64,000 bases of DNA from Granulosicoccus sp. Lineage in GTDB: Bacteria; Pseudomonadota; Gammaproteobacteria; Granulosicoccales; Granulosicoccaceae. Location: positions 5,007-69,006 of the forward strand of contig JAHDGK010000020.1 in the NCBI GenBank assembly GCA_020627685.1, read 5' to 3'. Shown in pieces: positions 35,425 through 45,249 of the stretch. The notes under the pieces are model-generated. The model saw only the letters and a program-made list of their open reading frames with translations. It did not search any database and had not been told where the DNA came from. The number at the start of each line of letters is the position of its first letter. Within the stretch, counting starts at the first letter, position 1. Both the position numbers and the translations under genes were made by a program.

Positions 35425-38009
35425 AGTTAGAGTCGTCGAGTGAAGTTTCTGCCGACTCTAACAACTGGCGTCATGACTGGCGCCTACAGGATGAGCATGG
35501 TGAATATGATCTAAATGTAAGCCTTCCCTGTGATGCATATAGCGCTCTTTACAACGCGTCATTAATTTCCGATCCGTATTTCGCACGCAACGAATACGAA
35601 GTACGCTGGGTTGCTCATAGAGATTGGGTTTTAGAGAAAAGCTTCAACGTAGAATCACTTCAATGTGATCTCGTACTATCTGAACTCGACACGGTAGCCA
35701 AGGTTTACATCAACGATCACTGCGTATTGGAATGTGAAAATCAGTTTCGCACTTATCGAATTAATATTTCTGATGTTATCCATATCGGTGTTAATACTCT
35801 CAAAATTGTTTTACTAAACAGCATAAAAGCCGCAGAAAAAAAACAACAAGATCAACCTTGGTATGTCCCTTGGCATCAGGGCAACTGCCCAATTCCAAAT
35901 GGCAATATGCTAAGAAAAGTTCAGTGCGATTTTGGCTGGGACTGGAATATTGCTATAGCACCTATGGGTTTGTACGGCCACTGTTATATTCAAACTCATG
36001 ATATTCAGAGGCTGGACAACATCGTAATATCGCAATCTCTCAGCGATGACCTTCTACAGGCAACAATTCAAATCGATTTGACAGTTCTCAGTAGCACACC
36101 CGATCCAGTTGACCTTAGTTCAACTCTGTGTGGACACACATTACGGACTACTACAAACACAAAGAATACTCAGTCTATTGGCGATCTCTACCGATCAAGA
36201 GGCCAAATAATATTCACCATAGATAATCCTGAGTTATGGTGGCCAAACGGACTCGGTAGCGCAACGCTTCATGAGCTTGTTGTAAAGACAGAATCTGATG
36301 AACACAGACGAATGATTGGTTTTCGTACTATTGAATTAGTAACCGAAGCCGATAAGCCACCGCACAGCGGTAACACACGCAATTCGAGTGAGGGCAGTAG
36401 CTTTTATTTTCGCGTTAACGGTATCGATATTTTCGCCAAGGGTGCCAATTGGATACCAGCAGATGCCCTACCAGCACGCATCACCGATCAGAAAACAACG
36501 GCGCTTCTTCAAGCCGCTGTAGATGCCAATATGAATATGATCCGGGTTTGGGGAGGTGGGCGATACGAGAGCGATCATTTTTACGATACCTGTGACGAAC
36601 TAGGGTTGCTCGTCTGGCAGGACTTTATGTTCGCTTGCAATCTCTACCCGCATACAGAAGACTTTCTTGACGAAGTGCGCTCCGAAGTTCGCGATGTTGT
36701 TAAACGCCTGCACCACCATACTTCAATCGCTTTATGGTGCGGAGACAACGAGCTTGTCGGCGCATTGACTTGGTTTGAGGAAAGCGTGGCAAATAGAGAT
36801 AGATATCTCGTTGCTTACGACCGACTAAATCACACCATAGAGCAAACTCTTTTTCAAGAACTCCCTGATGCAAACTGGTGGCCCTCATCACCTTCCTCGG
36901 GGCGTTTAGACTTTGGAGACGCCTGGCACGATGATCAATCAGGCGATATGCATTTTTGGTCTGTCTGGCACGAAGGAAAAGATTTCGAACATTATCGGGA
37001 TATCCGCCCCAGGTTCTGCTCAGAGTTCGGCTTTCAGTCATATCCGTCCATGCCAGTGATAAGAAGTTTTACCAAAGAGCAAGACCTCAACATCGCCTCT
37101 CCGGTTATGGAATCCCACCAGAAGAACGCCGGTGGGAATGCACGTATTGCCGAAACAATGTTTAGATATTTTCGCTTCCCTAACGGCTTTGAGAACTTCG
37201 TGTATCTCTCACAGGTACAGCAATCCATAGCCATCAAGACCGCAGTAGATTATTGGCGCAGTGAAAAACCTCATTGCATGGGCTCTCTATATTGGCAACT
37301 CAACGATACCTGGCCCGTCGCTAGTTGGTCGTCATTAAACTACGGTGGGAGTTGGAAGCTTTTACATCATGTGGCCCGGCGGTTCTACCAACCGACAACA
37401 GTAGTGTGCATTCCTGATAAAGATGGATGGAACCTTATGGCTACGAGCGACTTAAAGAACAACGTAACTCTGAGGTTCATTGTTGGTGCCATATCACTTG
37501 ATGGTAACCGACGAACGCTTACTCATGGAACTGTTCACCTGATTAATAACAATAACGCAAAAGCAGGCTATATCGACGCAGACCTACTCAATGAAGACGA
37601 GTGGTTATTCTGGCATTGGACTGCTGGTGACACTAGCAACTCAGAGACAAATTCCGAAAATACAAATAGCTACGCGAGTGGTGAACCGACAGCCGCAGAA
37701 ATTACAAAGTATTTGGGTGATTCGTATTCAACGGACTGTATCACTCCCAACCCTTACAAAACATATAACTTACCTGACGCTGAAATTACATTTTCAGTGT
37801 CTGAAACTGAATTCGGTTTTTCACTGGAATTGCAATGCTTACGTCCGGCTTTGTTTGTCACCCTCGAAGCAGATGTTGAAGGGGATCTATCCGACAACGC
37901 CTTTACTCTGCTACCCGGTTTCAACAAGCGAGTTCATTTCAAGACAAACGTAACATCAGCTACTCCACCTAATTTCATAATTCGCGATCTACAAACAGCA
38001 ACAAAATAA
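35421..38009 (+). CDS. GH2 family beta-mannosidase
   Basis: 862 residues from GTG 35421, which overlaps the ATPase stop; GGAA lies nine bases upstream. The N-terminal jelly roll (about 20-195), immunoglobulin-like domain and TIM barrel follow the GH2 plan. The acid/base is Glu444 in LWCGDNELVGA and the nucleophile is Glu535 in FCSEFGFQS; both motifs and the WWPNGLG segment are those of beta-mannosidases rather than beta-galactosidases. It removes beta-mannosyl residues from the non-reducing end of manno-oligosaccharides. There is no signal peptide, so it acts in the cytoplasm after import. Confidence 0.93.
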   Translation: MKLESSSEVSADSNNWRHDWRLQDEHGEYDLNVSLPCDAYSALYNASLISDPYFARNEYEVRWVAHRDWVLEKSFNVESLQCDLVLSELDTVAKVYINDHCVLECENQFRTYRINISDVIHIGVNTLKIVLLNSIKAAEKKQQDQPWYVPWHQGNCPIPNGNMLRKVQCDFGWDWNIAIAPMGLYGHCYIQTHDIQRLDNIVISQSLSDDLLQATIQIDLTVLSSTPDPVDLSSTLCGHTLRTTTNTKNTQSIGDLYRSRGQIIFTIDNPELWWPNGLGSATLHELVVKTESDEHRRMIGFRTIELVTEADKPPHSGNTRNSSEGSSFYFRVNGIDIFAKGANWIPADALPARITDQKTTALLQAAVDANMNMIRVWGGGRYESDHFYDTCDELGLLVWQDFMFACNLYPHTEDFLDEVRSEVRDVVKRLHHHTSIALWCGDNELVGALTWFEESVANRDRYLVAYDRLNHTIEQTLFQELPDANWWPSSPSSGRLDFGDAWHDDQSGDMHFWSVWHEGKDFEHYRDIRPRFCSEFGFQSYPSMPVIRSFTKEQDLNIASPVMESHQKNAGGNARIAETMFRYFRFPNGFENFVYLSQVQQSIAIKTAVDYWRSEKPHCMGSLYWQLNDTWPVASWSSLNYGGSWKLLHHVARRFYQPTTVVCIPDKDGWNLMATSDLKNNVTLRFIVGAISLDGNRRTLTHGTVHLINNNNAKAGYIDADLLNEDEWLFWHWTAGDTSNSETNSENTNSYASGEPTAAEITKYLGDSYSTDCITPNPYKTYNLPDAEITFSVSETEFGFSLELQCLRPALFVTLEADVEGDLSDNAFTLLPGFNKRVHFKTNVTSATPPNFIIRDLQTATK

Positions 38010-38057
38010 CTACCCGCTTCTTCATACAACACACCATTTTCAGAGGACGGTAACACA

Positions 38058-38825
38058 GTGACTCCACTATCTTATCAATTGTACAGCTCTCGGAATTTCC
38101 CTCCCCTCAACGACACGCTTAGCCTTTTGTCAAAGCTCGGATACAGCGCGGTCGAGGGATATGGCGGCATGATGACAGAAGACCTTGACGCTAGTGCTCT
38201 TCGTCTCGAGTTAGATAAAAATAGTTTGCAAATGCCCACCTGCCATATTGGACTGCCACCTATACAGGATTCGCCTGAATCCATAATTTCCATGGCCAAA
38301 ACTCTTGGAATTGAAACCATTTATGTCCCCGCTGTGCCCGAGTCAGAAAGAAAGCAAAGCTCTGAGGGCTGGAAGAAACTTGGCGAAAGCCTTGAAGAGG
38401 CAGCAAAGCCGATACTAGATTCAGGACTTCAAATGGGTTGGCATAATCACGCATTTGAATTCGCTGTAACGGAAGATGGGGATTTGCCACTCGACCTGAT
38501 ACTCAGCTCTGCCCCGTCCCTTTCACTTGAGCTAGACATTGCATGGGCGGTGATAGGCAAGCACGATGCCTTAGAAACAGTCAATAAATATGCAGATCGC
38601 TTGAGCGCAGCGCACATCAAAGATATTGCCGCAACCGGTGAATGTACCGATGAAGACGGTTGGGCTGATGTTGGCTATGGAACCATGGATTGGCAAACCC
38701 TCGTCAATCGCTTATTAGAGTTAGATATCAAAAATCTAGTTATGGAACACGACAATCCGAAAGATCATGAGCGTTTTGCTAGTCGATCAATAGAAACCAT
38801 TAATAGATTAGCGGGGGCTCGGTAA
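38058..38825 (+). CDS. Sugar phosphate isomerase/epimerase family TIM barrel
   Basis: 255 residues from GTG 38058, with AGAGGA upstream. It has the xylose-isomerase-like barrel with likely metal ligands in LQMGWHNHAFEF, LSLELDIAWAV, AAHIKDIA and LVMEHDNP. It may isomerise or epimerise a sugar released by the GH enzymes or a 3-keto derivative made by the next gene product. Its stop overlaps the next start (TAATG), indicating coupling with the oxidoreductase. Confidence 0.9.
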   Translation: MTPLSYQLYSSRNFPPLNDTLSLLSKLGYSAVEGYGGMMTEDLDASALRLELDKNSLQMPTCHIGLPPIQDSPESIISMAKTLGIETIYVPAVPESERKQSSEGWKKLGESLEEAAKPILDSGLQMGWHNHAFEFAVTEDGDLPLDLILSSAPSLSLELDIAWAVIGKHDALETVNKYADRLSAAHIKDIAATGECTDEDGWADVGYGTMDWQTLVNRLLELDIKNLVMEHDNPKDHERFASRSIETINRLAGAR

Positions 38826-39973
38826 TGAATAGCAACTCTAGCGACAATTTGTTAGGCGTTGGTATTATCGGCTGCGGTAGCATTTCCGGCGCTTATCTTG
38901 AACTCGCACCACTGTATAAAGGATTTGAAATACGCGCTGTTGCTGACATCAACCCTGAAGCTGCCCAAGCACGCGCCACTGAGTTTTCTGTAAGAGCCCA
39001 CACCGTTGAGGAATTACTACAAGCACCTGACATAGATGTCATTGTAAATCTCACCATTCCAGAAGTTCATTTTCAGATTACCCACGATATTCTTGCAGCA
39101 GGCAAACACGCTTATTCTGAAAAGCCGCTCGTGCTAACACTGGAAGAAGGTGAACGTCTGCGTGCATTAGCGAATAAAAATGGTCTCAGAGTAGGCTCTG
39201 CTCCAGATACTTTTTTGGGTGGCGCTCACCAACAAGCACGGCAACTGATAGACGACGGATTTATTGGCACGGTAGTAGCCGGTTCTGCCCATGTTATGAG
39301 CCACGGTATGGAGCAATGGCACCCCAATCCAGATTTCTTTTTCCAACCAGGAGCCGGCCCTGTGCTGGATATAGGCCCTTACTACATTACCAATCTTGTT
39401 CAACTGCTGGGCCCGATTAAGCGGGTCGGTGCACTATCTTCTGCCGCCACTCCCACTAGAACGATCACGTCAGAGCCGCGTTATGGAGAGACTATAGACG
39501 TCAATACACCAACAAATTTGCACGCTCTACTTCAGTTTGAACAAGGCGCCACAATTACATTGTCAGCTAGCTGGGACGTGTGGGCACATCAACACAACAG
39601 TATGGAACTCTACGGCACAACAGGCTCACTGTTAGTTCCTGACCCGAATTTTTTCGGAGGACAACTGAAAGCCGCTGATGAATCAGGGCTGTTTAACAAC
39701 GTTGAAATCATGGACCACCCCTTAAGCAGACCAAATCAAATACACAAGACAGGCTGGATGGCTAACTATAGAACGGCAGGTTTAGCGGATATGATTCAAG
39801 CCCTGCACACAGGCAGAGAACACCGTTGCTCCTTAGAACTGGCCATACACGTGGTGGACGCGATGACGGCAATTATTAAATCGGGAGAGTCGCATCAATT
39901 TATTGAGCTCAGCACCACCTGCCAGCGACCTGCACAACTCAGTGCTGAGGAAGCGCAGTCATTAATGGTGTAG
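38825..39973 (+). CDS. Gfo/Idh/MocA family oxidoreductase
   Basis: 382 residues. The Rossmann motif GVGIIGCGSISGAY lies at about 11-24 and the family motif SEKPLVLTLEEGERL near residue 98, with Lys likely catalytic. The C-terminal half has GAGPVLDIGPYYITNLVQLLG. It is an NAD(P)-dependent sugar dehydrogenase or part of a redox-epimerisation or glycoside-cleaving pathway. It is paired with the isomerase gene, repeating the arrangement seen in the other sugar operon. Confidence 0.92.
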   Translation: MNSNSSDNLLGVGIIGCGSISGAYLELAPLYKGFEIRAVADINPEAAQARATEFSVRAHTVEELLQAPDIDVIVNLTIPEVHFQITHDILAAGKHAYSEKPLVLTLEEGERLRALANKNGLRVGSAPDTFLGGAHQQARQLIDDGFIGTVVAGSAHVMSHGMEQWHPNPDFFFQPGAGPVLDIGPYYITNLVQLLGPIKRVGALSSAATPTRTITSEPRYGETIDVNTPTNLHALLQFEQGATITLSASWDVWAHQHNSMELYGTTGSLLVPDPNFFGGQLKAADESGLFNNVEIMDHPLSRPNQIHKTGWMANYRTAGLADMIQALHTGREHRCSLELAIHVVDAMTAIIKSGESHQFIELSTTCQRPAQLSAEEAQSLMV

Positions 39974-40019
39974 CACTACTGTCCACTGGTTTTTCCACCC
40001 TGAGAGAGCGAGATAGAAC

Positions 40020-41642
40020 ATGAGCATCACCAATCCCGTGCTGAAGGGATTCAATCCAGACCCTTCGTTCCTCAGGGTAGGAACTGACTACTACCTAGCT
40101 ACATCAACCTTTGAATGGTATCCCGGTGTACAAATTCATCACTCAAAAGATCTGAAAAACTGGTCGTTGGTAGCTCGACCATTAAACAGGCAGTCATTGC
40201 TTGACATGCGGGGCAATCCTGACAGCTGCGGTATATGGGCTCCCTGCCTGTCGTATAGCGATGGGTTTTTCTGGCTAGTCTATACGGATGTCAAAAGACT
40301 CGATGGATCATTTAAAGACGCTCCAAACTACATTACGTATTGCGACAAAATTGATGGGAGATGGTCTGATCCAATTTATGTCAACAGCAGTGGATTTGAC
40401 CCCAGCCTGTTTCACGATAAGGACGGGCGAAAGTACTTTATAAACATGCAATGGAATCACCGCGGCAGCGGCACTGGTGGGAATCCTGCGCACGATTCTT
40501 TCGACGGCATTCTGCTTCAAGAATGGAGTAAAGATAAAGGACTTATTGGAGACGTCTACTCAATATATTCCGGCACAGAGCGTGGGCTAACAGAAGCCCC
40601 GCATATATTTAAACGTAAAGACTGGTATTACTTGACCGTTGCAGAAGGAGGAACCGGGTATGGTCACGCAGTCACCATGGCTCGTTCAAAGTCGATCACT
40701 GGACCCTATGAGACCCAACCCAATAATCACTTGCTATGTGCAGACGGGCACCCCGACAACCCCATTCAACGTACAGGGCACGGACAGTACGTAGAAACGC
40801 ATTGGGGCGATATTTATCATTCATTTCTGATGGGCCGTCCACTACCCGGCAACGTGTGCCCGATGGGTAGAGAGAGCGGTTTAGAGCGATGCATCTGGAA
40901 AGACGATGATTGGCTCTACCTGGAACACGGGGGCACCTTGGCTCGGGAAGTTATTCCATCACCTGGGGAGAACCACCTACACCTAGACAACACCCCACCT
41001 GCAATCGATCCCGAGATAGTTTACAACTTTGATAATCAGACTCTTCCGGAAGACTTTCAATGGCTACGAACACCCTTCCCAGATCGCATTTTTCGCGTTG
41101 AGAGCGATAAGTTAGTGCTGATAGGCCGCGAGAGTATAGGCAGTTGGTTCGAACAATCTCTAGTAGCGAGAAGGCAGCAACATCATAAATACAGCGCAAC
41201 CACCCAGCTGACATTTTCACCCGCTTGTTACCAACAGGCAGCAGGCTTAACGACTTACTACAACCGGTTTAAATTTCACGCATTGTTGATAACCTACGAG
41301 AAGCATCTAGGTAGATGTTTAACTGTCGTCTCCTGCAATGGTGACTATCCGGACGGAGCGCTTAATTTTCCATTGACGGAGCCTCTGAGCATTCCTGAAG
41401 GCTCCATCGATCTCAAAGTTTGTGTTGAGGAAAAGTTACAGCAATTTTATTGGAAATGCTCAGGTTCGGATAGCTGGAATAGTATCGGCCCGGCATTAGA
41501 CGCCTCCCTAATTTCAGATGAAGGGGGGCGTGGAGAACATGCATCGTTCACTGGTGCGTTTTGCGGTATGGTGGCATTTGATATTACCGGCTCCGGAAAA
41601 GAGGCGTCGTACGACCACTTCATCTATACGCCTCAATCGTAA
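40020..41642 (+). CDS. GH43 family glycoside hydrolase (beta-xylosidase/arabinofuranosidase)
   Basis: 540 residues. The five-bladed propeller carries the GH43 triad: base Asp14 in FNPDPSFLR, pKa-modulating Asp127 in GFDPSLFHD and acid Glu192 in GLTEAPHIFKR. A C-terminal beta-sandwich (about 330-540) is typical of the XynB-like subfamilies. It should cut beta-1,4-xylose or alpha-L-arabinose ends of xylo-oligosaccharides. It lacks a signal peptide, so it acts in the cytoplasm on imported material, together with the beta-mannosidase. Confidence 0.93.
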   Translation: MSITNPVLKGFNPDPSFLRVGTDYYLATSTFEWYPGVQIHHSKDLKNWSLVARPLNRQSLLDMRGNPDSCGIWAPCLSYSDGFFWLVYTDVKRLDGSFKDAPNYITYCDKIDGRWSDPIYVNSSGFDPSLFHDKDGRKYFINMQWNHRGSGTGGNPAHDSFDGILLQEWSKDKGLIGDVYSIYSGTERGLTEAPHIFKRKDWYYLTVAEGGTGYGHAVTMARSKSITGPYETQPNNHLLCADGHPDNPIQRTGHGQYVETHWGDIYHSFLMGRPLPGNVCPMGRESGLERCIWKDDDWLYLEHGGTLAREVIPSPGENHLHLDNTPPAIDPEIVYNFDNQTLPEDFQWLRTPFPDRIFRVESDKLVLIGRESIGSWFEQSLVARRQQHHKYSATTQLTFSPACYQQAAGLTTYYNRFKFHALLITYEKHLGRCLTVVSCNGDYPDGALNFPLTEPLSIPEGSIDLKVCVEEKLQQFYWKCSGSDSWNSIGPALDASLISDEGGRGEHASFTGAFCGMVAFDITGSGKEASYDHFIYTPQS

Positions 41643-41651
41643 GCCTACAAC

Positions 41652-41684
41652 GCCTGGCCCTGCACTAGCCAGGCACAACCTTTT
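41652..41684 (+). terminator. Possible terminator after the GH43 gene
   Basis: GCCTGGC (41652-41658) pairs with GCCAGGC (41668-41674) over a nine-base loop, followed by a weak T-rich stretch (CCTTTTG). It lies 10 bases after the GH43 stop and could end the main sugar operon before the sorbosone-dehydrogenase-like gene. Confidence 0.5.
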
Positions 41685-41750
41685 GTTGAATCTCTGTTCA
41701 TTGACGTCTCACAAGTGGGACGGCAATAATAGCCCCACGACCGCTAATGG

Positions 41751-43061
41751 ATGACGCCTATGAGCAACGCCAATCTTTTCTCTCGCATCGTTGCACAAAT
41801 TGGCGCGGCAATGATCCTGCTGAGGCGATGGGGAAAAGAATCAGACCCACCGGTTATGGGCTCCTCCCCCACTATCCCGGATGCAAAACCCCAGGGCATA
41901 CCCACCTTAAAAATGCCGACGGCAAAAGGATGGGAACCTGATCAAAAACCCATTGCAGCAGAAGGTTTAAAAGTCGACAGATTGGCTGAAGATCTAATTC
42001 ATCCTCGGTGGATACACGTTCTTCCAAATAATGACGTACTTGTGGCAGAGGCTATCCAAGGTTGGGGATTAGTTCGAACACCCTTTGACTATGCCATCTA
42101 TAGCACGATGAAACGTGCAGCTGCACTGGGCGTTTCTGCTAACCGAATCACTCTCTTTCGCGATACTAATGGTGATGGCAATTTCGATTTGCGCACGGAA
42201 TTCTTGGAAAACCAAAATAAGCCATTCGGAATGGCTCTGGTCGATAACACGTTTTATGTAGGCAACACTGATGGCGTTGTTTCGTTTCCTTATGTTGAGG
42301 GTTCTACCAAATTAGAAGGCGAAGGCCATCGCATCATAGAGTTTAAACCTGAAGGACACTGGACTCGAAGCCTTATTGCCAACAAGGAAGGTACAAAAAT
42401 CTATGCTGGAGTCGGTTCCAACACCAACATTGCCGACAACGGATTTGAAGAAGAAGAAGGCCGCGCGGCTATCTACGAAATAGACGTGCAATCGGGAGCA
42501 TCACGTATCTTTGCTTCGGGACTTAGGAACCCGGTTGGTCTTGCGTGGGAACCTAATACTGAAAAACTCTGGACGGTTGTCAACGAACGTGACGGCTTGG
42601 GTGATGAGGTACCTCCAGACTACCTAACCTCAGTAGAAGAGGAAGGCTTTTACGGATGGCCGTACTGTTATTGGCACCAAACAGTCGATGAAAGAGTGCC
42701 ACAAGACCCCGACATGGTGGCCAAAGCCATCGCGCCAGATTATGCACTTGGTGGCCATACAGCCTCACTAGGGTTGTGCTGGATGCCCGCAGGCACATTG
42801 CCGACTTTCGACACAGACGGCATGGTTATTGGTCAGCACGGCTCATGGAATCGAAGCACCTTAAGTGGCTACAAAGTTATATTTATTCCGTTTAAAGATG
42901 GAAAGCCGAATGGGCCACCACGCGACATACTGTCAGGGTTTCTATCACCCGACGAAAAACATTCCTATGGCAGACCTGTCGGTGTGGCCATAGGGCCGAA
43001 TAATTCCCTGTTGATGGCGGATGACGTGGGGAATGTAATCTGGCGTGTCACCGGAGCCTGA
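41751..43061 (+). CDS. L-sorbosone dehydrogenase-like PQQ sugar dehydrogenase
   Basis: 436 residues of the glucose/sorbosone dehydrogenase beta-propeller family. Landmarks are HPRWIHVLPNNDVLVAEA, FGMALVDNTFYVGNTDGV, GAGVGSNTNIADN-like GVGSNTNIADNG, GLRNPVGLAWEP and GQHGSWNRSTLSGYKV. The family uses PQQ or related cofactors to oxidise sugars, usually in the periplasm. Here the N-terminus has only a weak hydrophobic stretch (IVAQIGAAMILLRRW) rather than a clear signal peptide, which makes location uncertain. ATG 41760 is an alternative start with better spacing to GGA. Confidence 0.88.
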   Translation: MTPMSNANLFSRIVAQIGAAMILLRRWGKESDPPVMGSSPTIPDAKPQGIPTLKMPTAKGWEPDQKPIAAEGLKVDRLAEDLIHPRWIHVLPNNDVLVAEAIQGWGLVRTPFDYAIYSTMKRAAALGVSANRITLFRDTNGDGNFDLRTEFLENQNKPFGMALVDNTFYVGNTDGVVSFPYVEGSTKLEGEGHRIIEFKPEGHWTRSLIANKEGTKIYAGVGSNTNIADNGFEEEEGRAAIYEIDVQSGASRIFASGLRNPVGLAWEPNTEKLWTVVNERDGLGDEVPPDYLTSVEEEGFYGWPYCYWHQTVDERVPQDPDMVAKAIAPDYALGGHTASLGLCWMPAGTLPTFDTDGMVIGQHGSWNRSTLSGYKVIFIPFKDGKPNGPPRDILSGFLSPDEKHSYGRPVGVAIGPNNSLLMADDVGNVIWRVTGA

Positions 43062-43062
43062 G

Positions 43063-44352
43063 TTAGTCCAACTTCTTATGAATTCTTTTAATCATCCACC
43101 AAACACCCAGCAACACAAACGGGGTAACTAACCCGGCCATTAACGTTTTAGACATCTCCAGGGTCTTGGCTAGTGGCCCTCCGATGTATAGAACCAAATT
43201 TACCGCGTAATAACTGATGGCCACAACAGAGAGCCCTTCTACTGTGCGCTGCAAACGCAGTTGCACATCGGCCCTTTTGTCCATAGAGGTCAGGAGTTCT
43301 TGGTTCTGTGCCGAGCGCTCGACGTCTACACGTGTACGCAGTAAGTCACTGGCTCTTTGAGCCCGTTCAGACATACGAGTTAAGCGATCTTGCGTAGAGA
43401 TAACAGTTCGCATTGCAGGGTCGAATCGGCGCATCATAAACTCACCGAGCGTTTGTGTGTCCTTAAACCGCTCTTCCCTTAACACGGCAATACGTTGGTT
43501 CACTATGGACTTATAAGCCGTGGTTGCACCAAAGCGGAAGGATGACTGCGCAACAATACTTTCGATCTCAGCGGACACCTCTAACAATGATTGCAGCGTG
43601 ACTGCAGGCTTTGTTATGGACCCGACCATTCCTGCCAACAAAGAAGTCAGTGTTTTATCAATGGCACCCATTCCCGAGCTTAGATTCCGAGCCATCTGAA
43701 GACCTAGCATTGATGTCGCCTTGTAAGTCTCGATTTCACACAACTGTTGAACGACTCTACCCACTATACGTTCGCGAGCATTGGGTTGACTAAATATAGC
43801 GAATCGCATGTGCCCAGACGAATCAATTCTAAAATCACCTGCCACGCATAGCTCATTGTCAAGCACGCGACTCATTGCCAGACTTTCAGGAACAAACCAA
43901 TCACGAGTCTTCTTTTCTATGCGGTCATCATCAGTAGCAATTTCTATTTGAATAATTGCCGAGGTTAATCGAAAACCGGTCGATGCTGCCAGCCAGTCTT
44001 CAGGGAAAGCACTGAATATTTTAGGGTCAAATGCGTCATCAAACGACCCTTCTTCAAACACGGTGTACGTAACAAATTCCGTATGGCTTTCCCACTTGAG
44101 GGAGTATTTACCAATCAGACCCGAATAATGAGTTGCGCCAGGTTGGGGGTGCTGAGCCCCGAAACGGTCTAGTAGATCTATCAAATGCGCCCAATCTTTC
44201 GCCCGATCCCTACCTGAAGCATTTTCCGCAGGTTTTAAGGCTAAATAGGCCGCTCGGCTTGGGACCGAGATAACAGGGAATGGCCGGGCGTGTAGCTCAT
44301 TCGCCATTGCATAACGCAACGGGTGATCATCGATTGGAAACATGGAAGACAC
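43063..44352 (-). CDS. DUF3422 family protein
   Basis: 429 residues. The N-terminus FPIDDHPLRYAMANELHARPF is the DUF3422 signature. Two hydrophobic segments lie near the C-terminus (VVAISYYAVNLVLYIGG and LMAGLVTPFVLLGVWWMIKR), so it is likely an inner-membrane protein with a large cytoplasmic domain. A helical, possibly coiled-coil region (about residues 300-365) precedes them. Function of the family is unknown. It converges with the sorbosone-dehydrogenase-like gene, one base apart. Confidence 0.92.
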   Translation of the reverse strand: MSSMFPIDDHPLRYAMANELHARPFPVISVPSRAAYLALKPAENASGRDRAKDWAHLIDLLDRFGAQHPQPGATHYSGLIGKYSLKWESHTEFVTYTVFEEGSFDDAFDPKIFSAFPEDWLAASTGFRLTSAIIQIEIATDDDRIEKKTRDWFVPESLAMSRVLDNELCVAGDFRIDSSGHMRFAIFSQPNARERIVGRVVQQLCEIETYKATSMLGLQMARNLSSGMGAIDKTLTSLLAGMVGSITKPAVTLQSLLEVSAEIESIVAQSSFRFGATTAYKSIVNQRIAVLREERFKDTQTLGEFMMRRFDPAMRTVISTQDRLTRMSERAQRASDLLRTRVDVERSAQNQELLTSMDKRADVQLRLQRTVEGLSVVAISYYAVNLVLYIGGPLAKTLEMSKTLMAGLVTPFVLLGVWWMIKRIHKKLD

Positions 44353-44472
44353 TTTAAAAATTTAGTATGAACGGACTATACCTGTCCAAAATTACTAAAT
44401 CTAAATAGTAATCATAGAATTCTACGCACCGTGGCGTTTTAACATACAGACAGTATGGAAAAATGAATGCAC

Positions 44473-44506
44473 AAAAAAGGGAGACTTCGATTAAACGAAG
44501 CCTCCC
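44473..44506 (-). terminator. Rho-independent terminator for the FKBP-like lipoprotein gene
   Basis: On the minus strand GGGAGGCTTCG pairs with CGAAGTCTCCC (11 pairs with one G-U) around TTTAAT, followed by TTTTTTG (44473-44506). It lies 49 bases after the lipoprotein stop. Confidence 0.88.
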
Positions 44507-44554
44507 TGATTCACTGCAGAATTTTTCTCAGAATTATCTGAGTAGTCTCAAGGA

Positions 44555-45169
44555 CTATAGCAATTCAAGCATCAAGACATAGGCATCATTTGCATCCAAA
44601 TACACAGGCAGATCCGGCGTACCTACGGGAAGCACCACCTGAATGGTGTCGCCTAAACGACGGCCTAAAAGAGATTTAGCGAGATACTCTGGAATTGGAA
44701 AATCATCTGAGATTCCACCCTGCACCGTATGCGCCTCTTCAAACAAAGAAGACGACTCAACCAATTCTCCACTACTCCAGGCAAACATATCGTATTTGAG
44801 CGTAACTGCATCGCCAAATTCAATGGTTTGGCCAGTGCCACTAAGCACTGTACGACGGGCTCCGAACTTAGGTAATTCCCCATTAGGAATCACCATGGAC
44901 ATTGCTCCATCTTGAATACTTATAGATGGAAAACTGAAACCTCGCCCTGTTCTAGCAGAAGCGTTTCCTGAGACCTTAGTTGCTTCAGTCACTAAACTAG
45001 CATCTGAAACATCAATACTATTGGTGCCCGTGTTGGTATTTGTTACCGGCGCTTGAGAATCAGTTCCAACGACTACACCGCCACCGCCACCTCCACCGCA
45101 ACTGACTAGCAGAGCGGAGAGCACAGCAGCACCTAAACCTAACTGAGTAGTTCTAACAAAGTTCTTCAT
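44555..45169 (-). CDS. FKBP-like peptidyl-prolyl isomerase lipoprotein
   Basis: 204 residues. A lipoprotein signal with lipobox LLVSC (Cys24) is followed by seven glycines and a Ser/Thr/Asn-rich linker. The C-terminal about 95 residues (GDAVTLKYDMFAWSSGELVESS...LAKSLLGRRLGDTIQVVLPVG...VLMLELL) follow the FKBP fold pattern. Several aromatic active-site residues of canonical FKBPs appear changed, so isomerase activity is uncertain. It is probably a periplasm-facing chaperone-like lipoprotein. It lies 80 bases downstream of the SdrD-like secreted protein gene, perhaps in one operon. Confidence 0.82.
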   Translation of the reverse strand: MKNFVRTTQLGLGAAVLSALLVSCGGGGGGGVVVGTDSQAPVTNTNTGTNSIDVSDASLVTEATKVSGNASARTGRGFSFPSISIQDGAMSMVIPNGELPKFGARRTVLSGTGQTIEFGDAVTLKYDMFAWSSGELVESSSLFEEAHTVQGGISDDFPIPEYLAKSLLGRRLGDTIQVVLPVGTPDLPVYLDANDAYVLMLELL

Positions 45170-45249
45170 AATATTTTTCCTTTTAGAAAAGCACTCGATT
45201 TGACTAAAGTCTTTATTGTCAAACCGAACGTTTCTAATCCTATTTGGAG

